The notes: generated from the letters alone by a model not told the origin. A DNA stretch of 64,000 nucleotides from Arthrobacter dokdonellae (GCF_003268655.1 NZ_CP029642.1:2728001-2792000), one strand, 5' to 3'. Counted from the stretch's first letter, positions 10,177 through 19,184 are shown. Numbers and translations: made by a program.

Positions 10177-10616
10177 AATTCTTCCAATCCTTCGTGAACG
10201 CGGTCCACGTCTTCGGACGTGCCCATCAATTCAAAACGGTACAGATGCGGTACCTTGCATTTGACCGAGATGATGTCCCCGGCCAAACAATACGTTTCAC
10301 CAAAATTTGTGTTCCCGGCTCCAATGACGCCGCGGATCAACTCCCGATTTCCCGGCACATTGAGGAACTTGATGACCTGCTTGGGCACTGCCCCGTGTCC
10401 GGAATCCCCGCCATACGTTGGCAGGACCAGGACAAACGGCTCAAGCGCCACCACTGTCTGCGCATGGGTGTAGAGCGGCAGGCGGGCTGCATCCATGGTG
10501 AGCTTTTCGACAAACCGGTGGGTGTTGTCGGAGATCGACGAGAAATAGATCAGGCGGCTGTTTGTCCGCCTTCCGGTTTCCAAGCCAAAAGCCGGCGTTG
10601 CTGCAACGGCTGACAT
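10140..10616 (-). CDS. nrdI: NrdI flavodoxin-like activase
   Basis: A 158-residue flavodoxin-like protein. Motifs are [13 protein letters not shown] (FMN phosphate loop), [14 protein letters not shown], and [16 protein letters not shown]. NrdI supplies the oxidant that builds the Mn(III)2-tyrosyl cofactor in NrdF. The ATG at 10616 is chosen because AGGAAG stands 8 nt upstream; an ATG at 10622 and a GTG at 10625 are too close to that site. It sits between nrdH and nrdE and overlaps the extended nrdE frame, pointing to coupled translation. Confidence 0.95.
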   Translation of the reverse strand: MSAVAATPAFGLETGRRTNSRLIYFSSISDNTHRFVEKLTMDAARLPLYTHAQTVVALEPFVLVLPTYGGDSGHGAVPKQVIKFLNVPGNRELIRGVIGAGNTNFGETYCLAGDIISVKCKVPHLYRFELMGTSEDVDRVHEGLEEFWTRLSQQQTRP

Positions 10617-10649
10617 GGTCATCACTTCCTGCGGTACTTGCCTGCTGTT

Positions 10650-10742
10650 GTGGGGCCGACGCAGGGGCGGTCAGCCCCACTATTTCGTGCGCTTGCGGCA
10701 CGAGAAGTTCGTGGCCCGGCAGGTTCAATCCCTGCCGGGGCC
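10650..10742. other. three consecutive hairpins between nrdH and nrdI
   Basis: The nrdH-nrdI gap contains three inverted repeats in a row: GTGGGGC/GCCCCAC (10650-10680), TCGTGC/GCACGA with a 7-nt loop (10685-10703), and CCCGGCAGG/CCTGCCGGG around the loop TTCAATC (10715-10739). On the plus strand the last resembles a tRNA T-arm, but no 5' acceptor strand pairs with the following bases and the middle loop lacks the conserved U33, so it is not a functional tRNA. On the minus strand the last stem abuts the nrdH stop codon, where it could limit read-through or protect the nrdH end. Confidence 0.6.
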
Positions 10743-10996
10743 TAAGCGACGTTTGACGCTTCGTTCACGCTCGACTGGCTGATGGCAGCGATCTTGTCCG
10801 GGCGGAAGCCCGACCAGTGGTCGGCGTCCGTGATCACGACGGGTGCCTGCTGGTAGCCAAGGCTGAGCAGCCGTTCCAGCGCTGCGGGATCCTCGGTGAT
10901 GTCCACGCTCTGGTACGTGATGCCCTTTTTGTCCAAGGCCCGGTACGTGGCATTGCACTGAACACAGGCGGGCTTGGTGTAAACCGTGACGGTCAT
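10742..10996 (-). CDS. nrdH: NrdH glutaredoxin-like electron donor
   Basis: An 84-residue thioredoxin-fold protein with the CVQC redox motif in MTVTVYTKPACVQCNATYRA and the later SGFRPDKI segment that marks NrdH. It carries electrons, normally from thioredoxin reductase, to the C-terminal cysteines of NrdE. The ATG at 10996 has GGGGA 9 nt upstream and gives the standard length; the frame extends 14 codons further without family support. It is the first gene of the nrd operon. Confidence 0.95.
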   Translation of the reverse strand: MTVTVYTKPACVQCNATYRALDKKGITYQSVDITEDPAALERLLSLGYQQAPVVITDADHWSGFRPDKIAAISQSSVNEASNVA

Positions 10997-11522
10997 GATC
11001 GAGATCCCCTTGTCATAAAAACGGTGTGAAATTGGCAAGTGCGTCCCGCGTACGGCGCGCTCACTGTCGGTGGGGCCTGACAGCTTTTGCGACGGCCTCG
11101 CCAGCGTTTCGGATGACTTTCCGAACTGCTTGATTTGATGTAGTCGATACTACATGTAGTGCACGTCCTCCGGAACGACCCCAAGATGATGTATTACAAG
11201 TATGTCATTTTATGCACCGATAGTCCACAGACGGGGCAGCATAAAAGCGCAGGAATCCAACGTTTAAGTGCCCGCTGTCCACAGCCTGTGGAGTAGTTGC
11301 CCACTTAATTCAGGGCGGCGTGTCGCGCGGTGACGGCGTGTCGCGTCCACCTGCCGACGGCGGCCGGGCGCCGCACCGCCCGACGCCGTACTGTCACGGT
11401 CCCCGGCTTCCGGCAGCGCCACCCGACATGGCCGGCGGACATATGCTTGCAGGACCAGTCGGGACAGGCCCGGTGCGTGAAGCCGCAGGGACGCAAGGGC
11501 GCGATGCGGGAAGGAGCATGGA
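10997..11522. other. 526-nt divergent intergenic region between nrdH and the LysR gene
   Basis: No gene was found here. The AT-rich segment 11120-11215 holds the NrdR-like operator and presumably the nrdH promoter. The part next to the LysR gene (11280-11510) is GC-rich; AAGGAG precedes the GTG at 11523. Short open frames in this stretch lack ribosome sites and family features. Confidence 0.6.
11138..11162 (-). promoter_or_regulatory. NrdR-box-like operator of the nrd operon
   Basis: ACTACATGTAGT at 11149-11160 is a perfect 12-bp palindrome. Extended to 16 bp on the minus strand it agrees with the NrdR consensus (acaCTATATATAGtgt) at 12 of 16 positions. A third half-site, ATGTAGT at 11138-11144, pairs with ACTACAT across a 4-nt spacer, giving overlapping dyads. 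A second full box at the usual distance of about 31-32 bp is not visible, so single-site or atypical binding is possible. NrdR represses reductase operons when dNTP/ATP signals are high. Confidence 0.6.
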
Positions 11523-12455
11523 GTGATCAACCCGGTCCACCTGAAAACCCTGCTGGAAGTAGTGCGGCGCGGTTCATTCGCCGCGGCCGCCACGGTGCTC
11601 GGCTACACGGCTTCGGCCGTTTCACAGCAAATGTCCGCCCTTGAGCGCGACGCCGGCGTGACCCTCTTCCAGCGCACGGCCCGCAGCATAGCGCCCACGG
11701 AAGCTGCGCTCGTAATGAGCCGCCACGCGTCAAAGGTGTTGACGGACATCGACGCACTGCTGGCCGCCAGTGCCAGGACGGAGCACGGCACCACCCAGGA
11801 ACTCCGGCTGGGCATTTTTCCATCGTTGGCAACCTACGTCCTACCCCGGCTGCTGCGCAGCGCCGACTGGCCCGGGCTGGGCATCAGCCTCCATGTCTCG
11901 GTAGGTGAGCCGCCGCAGACCATATCGGGGCTTCGCATCGGCGGGGAGCTGGACGTGGCACTGGTCTATCAGGTGGGTCAGGCGGGACTGGCCTGGCCCC
12001 ACACCCTCAACCGGCAATGGATGGGCGACGACAACTTCCGTGTGGTGCTGCCCAAGGTGTGGGGCATCCGGCCTGGCGCCCATGTGACGGCGGCGCAGCT
12101 GTCCGACATGCCCTGGATCATGCACCATCCGGGGACCAGCGACGCAACAGTGATCGAACGGCTGTTTGCCAGCTGCAACCTGCACCCGCGGGTTGCCGCG
12201 TACAGCGACGACTTCAACGCAAGCCTCCAACTGGCCTCCGTCGGCCTTGGCGCTGCACTGGTGCCCGAACTGGCACTGACCCGGCGGCCGGACGACGTGG
12301 TGGTGCTGGACGTGCCGGAAATCCGTCTGGCCCGCAATATTTTCGCCTTGCTGATCAACGACAGGCATACCGCGCGGACTGAGGTGTTCATGGACAAGCT
12401 CTCCGGCATCATGGGCGAACTGACGCGCACCAGCTCGCTGGACACACCAGCATGA
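11523..12455 (+). CDS. LysR family transcriptional regulator
   Basis: A 310-residue LTTR. The N-terminal winged helix (residues 1-60) contains VRRGSFAAAATVLGYTASAV and SALERDAGVTLFQRTAR, the standard helix-turn-helix. The rest is a periplasmic-binding-protein-like effector domain. The GTG at 11523 has AAGGAG upstream. It is divergent from the nrd operon and convergent with the aldehyde dehydrogenase gene. LTTRs often control divergent neighbours, but the large gap and the NrdR box make control of nrd by this protein only a guess; the inducer is unknown. Confidence 0.88.
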   Translation: MINPVHLKTLLEVVRRGSFAAAATVLGYTASAVSQQMSALERDAGVTLFQRTARSIAPTEAALVMSRHASKVLTDIDALLAASARTEHGTTQELRLGIFPSLATYVLPRLLRSADWPGLGISLHVSVGEPPQTISGLRIGGELDVALVYQVGQAGLAWPHTLNRQWMGDDNFRVVLPKVWGIRPGAHVTAAQLSDMPWIMHHPGTSDATVIERLFASCNLHPRVAAYSDDFNASLQLASVGLGAALVPELALTRRPDDVVVLDVPEIRLARNIFALLINDRHTARTEVFMDKLSGIMGELTRTSSLDTPA

Positions 12456-12618
12456 GCGGCGTCGGCGGGGTGGTCACCGGCCACATAGGCGAAGGCCCAA
12501 CCGGTACGTTGACCACCAGGTCCAGGGCCCGTTCCTCGGCTCCTACCTGCGCCGGCTCATCGTCCGGCGCAATGAAGTCCTCTGCCGCCCGCTGTGGAGC
12601 CGCGCCGTCTCCGGTGCA

Positions 12619-14112
12619 TCAGCCGTTGCCCAACCGCTTCCTTGCCGGCGCCACGAAGCGTTCGATGACCTGCCTCTTCAAGATGCCGAACGGCGGGTAG
12701 ATCCAGGCGAGGGTGTCCGGTGCCAGCGGCTTGTCCAGGACTGCCTTCCGGTGCGAAAACGCCTGCACTGAGTGCTGCCCGTGATAACTGCCCATGCCGC
12801 TCTCCCCCACCCCGCCAAACGGCAGGGCAGGAACTGACAGGTGCGCCGCCGGTACCCCGAAGTTCAGGGCACCCGACGACGTCTGTTCGGAAAAGCCGGA
12901 CCGCACGCCGCGGTCCTCGCTGAAGACGTAAATCGACAGCGGTTTGTCCCGGGCGTTGATAAAGCGCATGGCCTCCTGCGCCGAGTCCACCGTCACCAGT
13001 GGCAGGACAGGGCCAAAGATCTCTCCCTCCATGAGTGCCGCGCCGACCTCCACGTGGATCACCGTGGGCTCAATGTACCGCGTGGCGGCATCATGGTGGC
13101 CTCCACAGACGAGCGCGGACATGCCATCCTGCTGCAGGTCCCGGTCCAACATCCCGGCCACCCTGGTAAAGGCGGCGTCGTTGACCATGCGCCCATAGGA
13201 CGGACTGTGCGCTGGATTTTCGCCGTACATGGCACGGATGGACCGCGGCAGCTCCGCGGCAAGCCCGGCCAGCGCATCGCCGGTTCCCAGGACGTAGTCC
13301 GGTGCGACGCAGGTCTGGCCCGCGTTCATGAATTTTCCCCAAGCGATGCGTGCCGCAGCCGCCTTCATGTCCACGGTGTCGTCGATGTACACAGGGGATT
13401 TGCCACCCAATTCCAGGGTGACCGGTGTCAGGTGCTTGGCCGCGGCCGCCATGACAATGCGGCCGACGCGCCCGTTGCCGGTATAGAAGACGTGGTCAAA
13501 CCGCTGTTCCAGCAATGCGGTCGTCTCCGGCGCACCGCCCTCCACCACCGTGACAGCGCCGGACAGGTATTTGGGGATCCAGCGGGCCAGGGCCGCCGAG
13601 CACGCCGGTGCCATCTCGCTGGGCTTGGCCACCACGGTGTTGCCGGCTGCGAGCGCGCCGATGACGGGACCCAGGAGAAGCTGGACCGGGTAGTTCCACG
13701 GCGCGATGACCAGCACGACGCCCAGGGGTTCCAGAACGGTGTGCGCCTTGGCTGGCTGGAGGGCCAGCGGTACGTCGGCCCTTCGCGGCGCGAGCCACCG
13801 TTCCAGGTGCTTGGCGGTGTTGGCGATCTCGGCGGTCAGGAAGCCGATCTCCGTCAGCCACGACTCGGAGGGGTTCTTGCCCAGGTCGGCGGCGAGCGCA
13901 GCGGTGAAGTCGCTGCGGTGGTCCAGGAGCATTTGGTTCATGGCCTTGAGCTGGGCCAGCCGCCATGTAAGGGGCCGGGTCACGCCCGACGTGAAGACCG
14001 CCCGTGTAGCCGAGACCGTTTCACGGATAGGCCCGGCGAAATCCCGTGCGTCATTCCCGGCGGTTCCAGAACCGCTCCCGTCAGCTTCCAACGGGGATGC
14101 AAATGTGCTCAT
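12619..14112 (-). CDS. aldehyde dehydrogenase family protein (class 3-like)
   Basis: A 497-residue ALDH. VIAPWNYPVQLL binds the cofactor, LELGGKSP (about residue 234) gives the general-base glutamate, NAGQTCVAPDYVLG (about 265) carries the nucleophilic cysteine, and FGPVLPLV/FGGVGESGMGSYHG are conserved C-terminal segments. The spacing and the MGSYHG segment fit the class 3/coniferyl-aldehyde-type branch, which oxidises long-chain or aromatic aldehydes with NAD(P)+. The ATG at 14112 gives a slightly extended N-terminus. It converges with the LysR gene; the 163-nt gap between them shows nothing definite. Confidence 0.92.
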   Translation of the reverse strand: MSTFASPLEADGSGSGTAGNDARDFAGPIRETVSATRAVFTSGVTRPLTWRLAQLKAMNQMLLDHRSDFTAALAADLGKNPSESWLTEIGFLTAEIANTAKHLERWLAPRRADVPLALQPAKAHTVLEPLGVVLVIAPWNYPVQLLLGPVIGALAAGNTVVAKPSEMAPACSAALARWIPKYLSGAVTVVEGGAPETTALLEQRFDHVFYTGNGRVGRIVMAAAAKHLTPVTLELGGKSPVYIDDTVDMKAAAARIAWGKFMNAGQTCVAPDYVLGTGDALAGLAAELPRSIRAMYGENPAHSPSYGRMVNDAAFTRVAGMLDRDLQQDGMSALVCGGHHDAATRYIEPTVIHVEVGAALMEGEIFGPVLPLVTVDSAQEAMRFINARDKPLSIYVFSEDRGVRSGFSEQTSSGALNFGVPAAHLSVPALPFGGVGESGMGSYHGQHSVQAFSHRKAVLDKPLAPDTLAWIYPPFGILKRQVIERFVAPARKRLGNG

Positions 14113-14130
14113 GGTCTCAATGTACCCGCG

Positions 14131-15253
14131 TCAAGGCACGTCGTCCGGTGGGTCGGAAGCCGTGGAGCCCGTCAGCCGCGACGGGCTTGCCCGGCGTGCG
14201 GCGCCCGGAAGCACCGGCTTGGTGGAGCTGTAGCTGTGCCCCTTCGGCGTCCGCGTGATGGTGACGGGCCGTCCGTCAGGCCCCGTGGCTGCATGGCTGC
14301 TCCACCCGGGCACTTCCTTGGCCAGGTTGCAGCGTTGACACAGGCCCTGCCCGTTGGAAATGGAGGTGGATGTCCGTCTCCCCTGCCGTGAGGCAGACGC
14401 CGCCCCCGGAGGTGGTGGCCGAAGTCCCAGCGGCCTCTGACTCCCCACAGGGAAGGTGCTGGCGGAGCCTGTGGGTAAGGACGTCAGCCATCGACTGCCC
14501 CTTGGTGCGCTTGTCCCCGGCGTTGCGGGCGGAGTCCGCGACGGCAGCCAGCGTTTTCAGCACGGCAACGCCTTGCCTGAGCGGCAGGAGCGCCCTCAGC
14601 GCGGCCATGCCGTCGGCCACAGGCTGAAGGCTGACGTGCCGTTCGCCTTCGGCCTTCCGGAGGCGCTTGGTGAATGCCTCGCGGTCAAACTCATACGCCA
14701 TTTGCTTGACCGCCGCGTCCAGTTCCTTGTCGCCCAGGGACTCAAGCGTGTCAGGGTCGCCGGCAATGGTCTCGTCAATGGCCAGCCGCTGTTCCGGGGT
14801 GAGGAACTCCGTGCCGGACTCAATGATTGCTGCCCTGCGTTCCGTGAGAACACCGTTCGAACACGCTTCCATGGTCCGGGGCATTTCCCGAACAATCCTG
14901 GTGGCCGAAGCGAGGCGCCGGGCGGCCTTCCACTGGGACTCGCGGCGGGCCAGCGCCAGGGCGAGCACGGTCCCCCTTCCGAGACTGCTCCCCTTGATCC
15001 CCGCCTGTACCTGCCGGGTGCGTTCGACCACCTCGAACAGGACCTCGGCCTTCGCCTGTGCCGCACTGGCGGCGTTCTTGACGTTCTCCAACTCCCTGAT
15101 GGCGTCAATCAAGGCCGCGCCTGCCGCCTTGACAACGTCGCGCACGCGGCCGTCCACGGCAACAGGCACGGCACCGGAGGGCGATGCATCGGCACCGAAG
15201 TTGGGCTGCCGTCCACGGCAGCCGCCGGCAGGGCCCCCCTGTGGAAGAGGCAC
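14131..15253 (-). pseudogene. DUF222/HNH endonuclease gene, internally deleted and frameshifted
   Basis: The 5' part encodes a good DUF222 domain (AALIDAIRELENVKNAASAA through KTKGQSMADVLTHRL-like segments). The 3' part encodes the usual end of an HNH nuclease of this family (NGQGLCQRCNLAKEVPGW, RTPKGHSYSSTKPVLPG), but in another frame. The switch occurs near 14360-14380. Between the two, the segment that normally links DUF222 to the HNH histidines is missing, so the catalytic core is gone. The first frame runs on to a short non-homologous tail ending at 14276. DUF222/HNH genes are multicopy and often decayed in Arthrobacter-like genomes. Confidence 0.82.
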
Positions 15254-15270
15254 CGCCCGTTAAACGGCCG

Positions 15271-15299
15271 ACGGCGGCCCCCACAGGAGGGGCCGCCGT
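15271..15299 (-). terminator. hairpin downstream of metE
   Basis: ACGGCGGCCCC and GGGGCCGCCGT form an 11-bp perfect stem with a 7-nt loop, 66 nt beyond the metE stop. Only a short T-containing tract follows on the minus strand, so termination strength is uncertain. Confidence 0.55.
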
Positions 15300-15364
15300 C
15301 GTACATCAGAGGCTGGCGCCGGGACCACTGAGGCCCAGCACGAACCAACAGGTTCGACAGAAAG

Positions 15365-17680
15365 CTACACGAGCTGGGCGCGCACGTCCTTCGTGGCCGC
15401 GACGAGGTTGCGCAGGGACTCCTCGGTCTCGGCGTAGCCGCGCGTCTTCAGGCCGCAGTCCGGGTTGACCCAGAGCTGGCGGGCGGGAACATGCCTGACC
15501 GCCTTGCCCAGCAGCTCGGAGACCTCGGCCCGGCCGGGGACGCGGGGACTGTGGATGTCGTACACGCCCGGGCCCACGCCGCGGCCGAATCCGTGGCTTT
15601 CCAGGTCGCCAACAACCTCCATGCGGGAGCGGGCCGCCTCGATGGAGGTGACGTCGGCGTCCAGCCCGTCGATGGCGTCGATGACTGCCCCAAATTCCGA
15701 GTAGCACAGGTGGGTGTGGATCTGCGTGCCGTCGGCGGCACCGGCCGTGGCAAGGCGGAAGGAGTTCACGGACCAGTCCAGGTAGGCGGGCTGATCGGCG
15801 CGGCGCAGCGGCAGCAGCTCGCGCAGGGCGGGCTCGTCCACCTGGATGACCTTGATGCCGGCGGCTTCCAGGTCGGCAATCTCACCACGCAGCGCCAGGG
15901 CCACCTGGTTCGCGGTCTCGCCCAGCGGCTGGTCGTCCCGTACAAAGCTCCACGCCAGGATGGTCACCGGGCCCGTCAGCATGCCCTTCATGGGCTTCTC
16001 CGTCAGCGACTGCGCAAAGGCGGCCCACTCCACCGTGATGGGGTGCTCGCGGGTGACGTCACCCCACAGGATGGACGGACGCGTGCAGCGGCTGCCGTAC
16101 GACTGCACCCAGCCGTGCACCGTGACGTCAAAGCCTTCAAGGTTCTCGGCGAAATACTGGACCATGTCATTTCGCTCGGGTTCCCCGTGGACCAGGACGT
16201 CAAAGCCGAGCTCTTCCTGCAGCTCCACGACGCGCTTGATTTCAGCCTTCATCAGCTGCGTGTAGTCCTCAGACGTGATGACGCCCTTGTTGGCCCGGGC
16301 GCGGGCGCCACGGATTTCGCTGGTCTGCGGGAACGAGCCGATGGTGGTCGTGGGCAGCGGCGGCAGGTGCAATGTCTGCTCCTGGGCCGCTTCCCGCACG
16401 GAGAAGGAGGAGCGGCTGAAGTCCGCCGTGGTCAGCGCCGCCAGTCGCGCGCGCACCTCGGGGCGCCTCACGCCGGCCGCCGCGGCGCGGGAGGCGATGA
16501 CGGCCGTGGCCTCTGCGAGGGCGGGGGCGGCCGACGCCGGGTCCCCCACATGGGCGGCCAGCGTCACCACCTCGCCCACCTTCTGGTCGGCGAAGGCCAG
16601 CCAGCTGCGCAGCTCGGCGGAAAGCTGGGCCTCTTCCTCGACGTCGTGCGGGACGTGTTGGGTCGAGGTGGAGGTGGACACGGCCACGGTCAGTCCGGCG
16701 TCTTTCAGCGCATCCAGGCGGGCGGCGGATTCGGCGAGGTCGTTGCGCCAGATGTTGTGTCCGTCCACCACGCCCGCCACCACGGTCTTGCCGGCCAGCA
16801 GGGCCAGCTCGCCCGCGGAGGGCACGGCGCCCTTGAAGGCGTCGATGTGGAGGGCGTCGATGGCGGTGGCGGCCAGCGTGGGCAGCAGTTCCGTCAGCGC
16901 GCCATAAGGGGTGGAGACCAGGATGGCCGGACGCTCCGTGGCGGAGGTGAGCACGTCGTAGCTGCGGGCCACGGCCTCCTTGACCTCGGCCACCGGCACG
17001 TCCTGGTCCGAAACGAGGGCCGGCTCGTCAAGCTGGATCCAGGCGGCCCCAGCGGCGGCCAGGCGCGACAGCAGTTCGGCGTACACCGGCAGCACGTCCT
17101 CCAGGCGGGACAGCGGGGAGAAGCCGGCGGGGGCGTCGTCGGAGGCCTTGCTGAGCAGCAGATAGGTCACCGGGCCCACCAGGTAGGGCCGGGTCTCAAA
17201 GCCATTGGCCTTGGCGAGTTCAAACTGCTCGACGATGCGGTTGGAGGTGACCGAAAAGTCCGTCTCGGGCCCGATTTCCGGCACCAGGTAGTGGTAGTTG
17301 GTGTCAAACCACTTCGTCATTTCCAGCGGCTGGATCTCGGCGGTGCCGCGGGCCAGCGTGAAGTAGGCGTTGATGTCCAGCCTGCCGGCGGCACTGCGCA
17401 GCTCGCCGAAGCGGGCGGGGACGGCGCCGATGTGCGTGGTGGCGTCGAGCACCTGGTCGTAGTAGGAGAACGTGCCGGGGATCGAGGCGGCCTCGGTCAG
17501 CCCCAGGTCGAAGAGCCGCCGGGCGGTGGTGAGCTGGATTTCCTGGGCGGCCGTGTCGAGCGCGGCTTCGTCGATGGTGCCGGCCCAGTAGGCTTCGACG
17601 GCCTTCTTCAGTTCGCGGCGGCGGCCGATGCGGGGGTAGCCGAGCAGGGAGGCAGCGGGGAATGCGGGTGTGGAGTTCAT
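15365..17680 (-). CDS. metE: cobalamin-independent methionine synthase
   Basis: A 771-residue MetE, the full family length. The N-terminal domain starts LLGYPRIGRRRELKKAVEAY. The catalytic C-terminal barrel has HGEPERNDMVQYF, HGWVQSYGSRCTRPSI, and the zinc ligands in THLCYSEF, IEAARS and NPDCGLKTR. It transfers the methyl group of 5-methyl-THF-triglutamate to homocysteine. The ATG at 17680 gives the family N-terminus; the open frame upstream runs into metF. It follows metF by 58 nt, an operon that makes and then uses methyl-THF. No cobalamin riboswitch was recognised. Confidence 0.97.
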   Translation of the reverse strand: MNSTPAFPAASLLGYPRIGRRRELKKAVEAYWAGTIDEAALDTAAQEIQLTTARRLFDLGLTEAASIPGTFSYYDQVLDATTHIGAVPARFGELRSAAGRLDINAYFTLARGTAEIQPLEMTKWFDTNYHYLVPEIGPETDFSVTSNRIVEQFELAKANGFETRPYLVGPVTYLLLSKASDDAPAGFSPLSRLEDVLPVYAELLSRLAAAGAAWIQLDEPALVSDQDVPVAEVKEAVARSYDVLTSATERPAILVSTPYGALTELLPTLAATAIDALHIDAFKGAVPSAGELALLAGKTVVAGVVDGHNIWRNDLAESAARLDALKDAGLTVAVSTSTSTQHVPHDVEEEAQLSAELRSWLAFADQKVGEVVTLAAHVGDPASAAPALAEATAVIASRAAAAGVRRPEVRARLAALTTADFSRSSFSVREAAQEQTLHLPPLPTTTIGSFPQTSEIRGARARANKGVITSEDYTQLMKAEIKRVVELQEELGFDVLVHGEPERNDMVQYFAENLEGFDVTVHGWVQSYGSRCTRPSILWGDVTREHPITVEWAAFAQSLTEKPMKGMLTGPVTILAWSFVRDDQPLGETANQVALALRGEIADLEAAGIKVIQVDEPALRELLPLRRADQPAYLDWSVNSFRLATAGAADGTQIHTHLCYSEFGAVIDAIDGLDADVTSIEAARSRMEVVGDLESHGFGRGVGPGVYDIHSPRVPGRAEVSELLGKAVRHVPARQLWVNPDCGLKTRGYAETEESLRNLVAATKDVRAQLV

Positions 17681-17738
17681 GGGTTTTCCTTCGGGGTATG
17701 GGGTCGGTCGGCGGTGATGCGGGGCCGGGAAATGGTTC

Positions 17739-18701
17739 CTAGGCCTGCACAAGTTCGGGGAGTGCGGTGCGCCGGAGCGGCCCGGGGCGGGCCGGACGTG
17801 GCAGCGCGAGCCTGTCCAGCACGTCCAGGGCGGCGGCGTGTTCGTTGAAGGTGTAGAGATGGATGCCGGGTGCCCCGGCGTCCAGCGCAGCCAGTGCCAG
17901 GTCCACTGTGGCGGCCACGCCGATCCGGCGCGCTTCGGCGGCCCCGGTGGTCCGTCCGAGCGCATCCAGCAGCGCCGGGGCAGGTTCGACGCCGGTCAGC
18001 TCGCCCAGCCTCCTGACGCGCCGCAGGCTGGTGAGCGGCATGACGCCGGGAATGAGCGGGATGGTGACGCCGGCCCGGCGGGCCCGGGTCACCAGTTCCC
18101 GGTACTGGTCCGCGTGGAAGAACACCTGGGTGATGGCGAAATCGGCGCCCGAGCGCTGTTTGGCCAACAGCACCTCCAGGTCGTGCTCGATGGACGGCGA
18201 TTCGGGGTGCTTGGCCGGATACGCCGCCACGCCAATGGCCACCCTGCCGGCGCACAGCAGGGCGGACCTCTGCTGTTCAACGTGCCGGATCAGTTCGATC
18301 AGGTCCTGCGCGTACCGCAGCGACCCGGCGTCCGGCGCGTCGGCGGGCTTCGTGGGCAGGTCCCCGCGGAGGGCCAATATCCCGCGCACGCCGTGGTCCA
18401 GCAGCTCGGCGATGGTCCCGGCCAGCTCGGCGGCCGAGTTGCCCACGCATGTCAGGTGGGCCAGGGGCCGCAGCGTGCTTTCCGTCATGAGCCTGTTGAG
18501 AAGGTCGACGGCGGTGTCCCGGTTGCTGCCGTTCGCCCCGTAGGTGACGGAGACGTAGTCCGGGTTGGTGCCCTCCAGTTCGCGGATGGTGTCCCACAGG
18601 GACGCCGAGGCCGTTTCATTGCGGGGCGGGAAGAGTTCGTAGGAGAGCGCGATCGGTGCACTGGTGCCCGGGGGCGACTGATGGCTGACGGGTGGGGACA
18701 T
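17739..18701 (-). CDS. metF: methylenetetrahydrofolate reductase
   Basis: A 320-residue MetF barrel enzyme. SYELFPPRN near the N-terminus holds the conserved glutamate. VSVTYGANGSNRDTAVDL, HLTCVG, LALRGD, and DFAITQVFFHADQY are the FAD and folate-binding segments. It reduces 5,10-methylene-THF to 5-methyl-THF for MetE. The ATG at 18701 fits the family start; longer readings add unrelated sequence. It heads the metF-metE operon. Confidence 0.95.
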   Translation of the reverse strand: MSPPVSHQSPPGTSAPIALSYELFPPRNETASASLWDTIRELEGTNPDYVSVTYGANGSNRDTAVDLLNRLMTESTLRPLAHLTCVGNSAAELAGTIAELLDHGVRGILALRGDLPTKPADAPDAGSLRYAQDLIELIRHVEQQRSALLCAGRVAIGVAAYPAKHPESPSIEHDLEVLLAKQRSGADFAITQVFFHADQYRELVTRARRAGVTIPLIPGVMPLTSLRRVRRLGELTGVEPAPALLDALGRTTGAAEARRIGVAATVDLALAALDAGAPGIHLYTFNEHAAALDVLDRLALPRPARPGPLRRTALPELVQA

Positions 18702-19184
18702 TTGCTGATCCTTGGCGAGGGGTCGGCCCTGCCCCGTGCGGCATCTAGAACACCGGGGGCTGGACGGGTTGTCGTTTTGGTGGCAGCGGAGACAGGCCAC
18801 CGTCGCCGCGGACCGCGGCCGGTGGGAAGTTCCGCCAAGCAAATGTCAGGCCCACATGGGGGCACCCACACCCTTGAACAATTGAAGGGTCGCTGACACA
18901 CGTTGGAGAACCAACGCACCACCCACACTACGCAACACCGCCCGCGGCGACAAGCGCCACACCGAATTTTGCGCGTTCTTACGGATTGTTTCCGTCGATT
19001 TGAACCGTGGGGCTCCCGTCAGGCACCGCCGGATCGAATTAAGCGCCCACCGCGCCCCGGGGGCGCTCCCACGCAGGGTCCCACCGCCGGCTTGATGCCC
19101 CGACCGCCACGGCAGGCCACGCGCCATGGGCAGATGTTCCCCCTGGCTCTTCTCCCCCGCGGGCCCCCGGGCTACTGTGGGGGC
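18702..19184. promoter_or_regulatory. divergent region upstream of metF with an operator-like dyad
   Basis: No gene was supported in this 483-nt gap. CCCTTGAACAATTGAAGGG at 18871-18889 is an imperfect 19-bp dyad (CCCTT/AAGGG outer arms) and may be a regulator site for metFE. Searches by eye for SAM, SAM-IV or cobalamin riboswitch cores found none. A hairpin-prone GGTGGC/GCCACC pair lies nearer metF. Confidence 0.4.

Noticed and set aside
10650..10742. A tRNA gene, possibly tRNA-Sec, in the nrdH-nrdI gap
   Set aside because: The T-arm looks right, but no acceptor stem forms, the anticodon loop lacks U33, and no TCA anticodon is present.
11264..11593. Possible minus-strand gene between nrdH and the LysR gene
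   Set aside because: No ribosome site or recognisable domain, and it runs into the LysR coding region.
15491..17848. 785-codon plus-strand frame opposite metE
   Set aside because: Antisense shadow of metE with arginine/glycine/valine-heavy sequence and no recognisable domain.
18702..18900. Cobalamin or SAM riboswitch upstream of metF
   Set aside because: The conserved B12 box and SAM aptamer cores were not found by eye on the minus strand.
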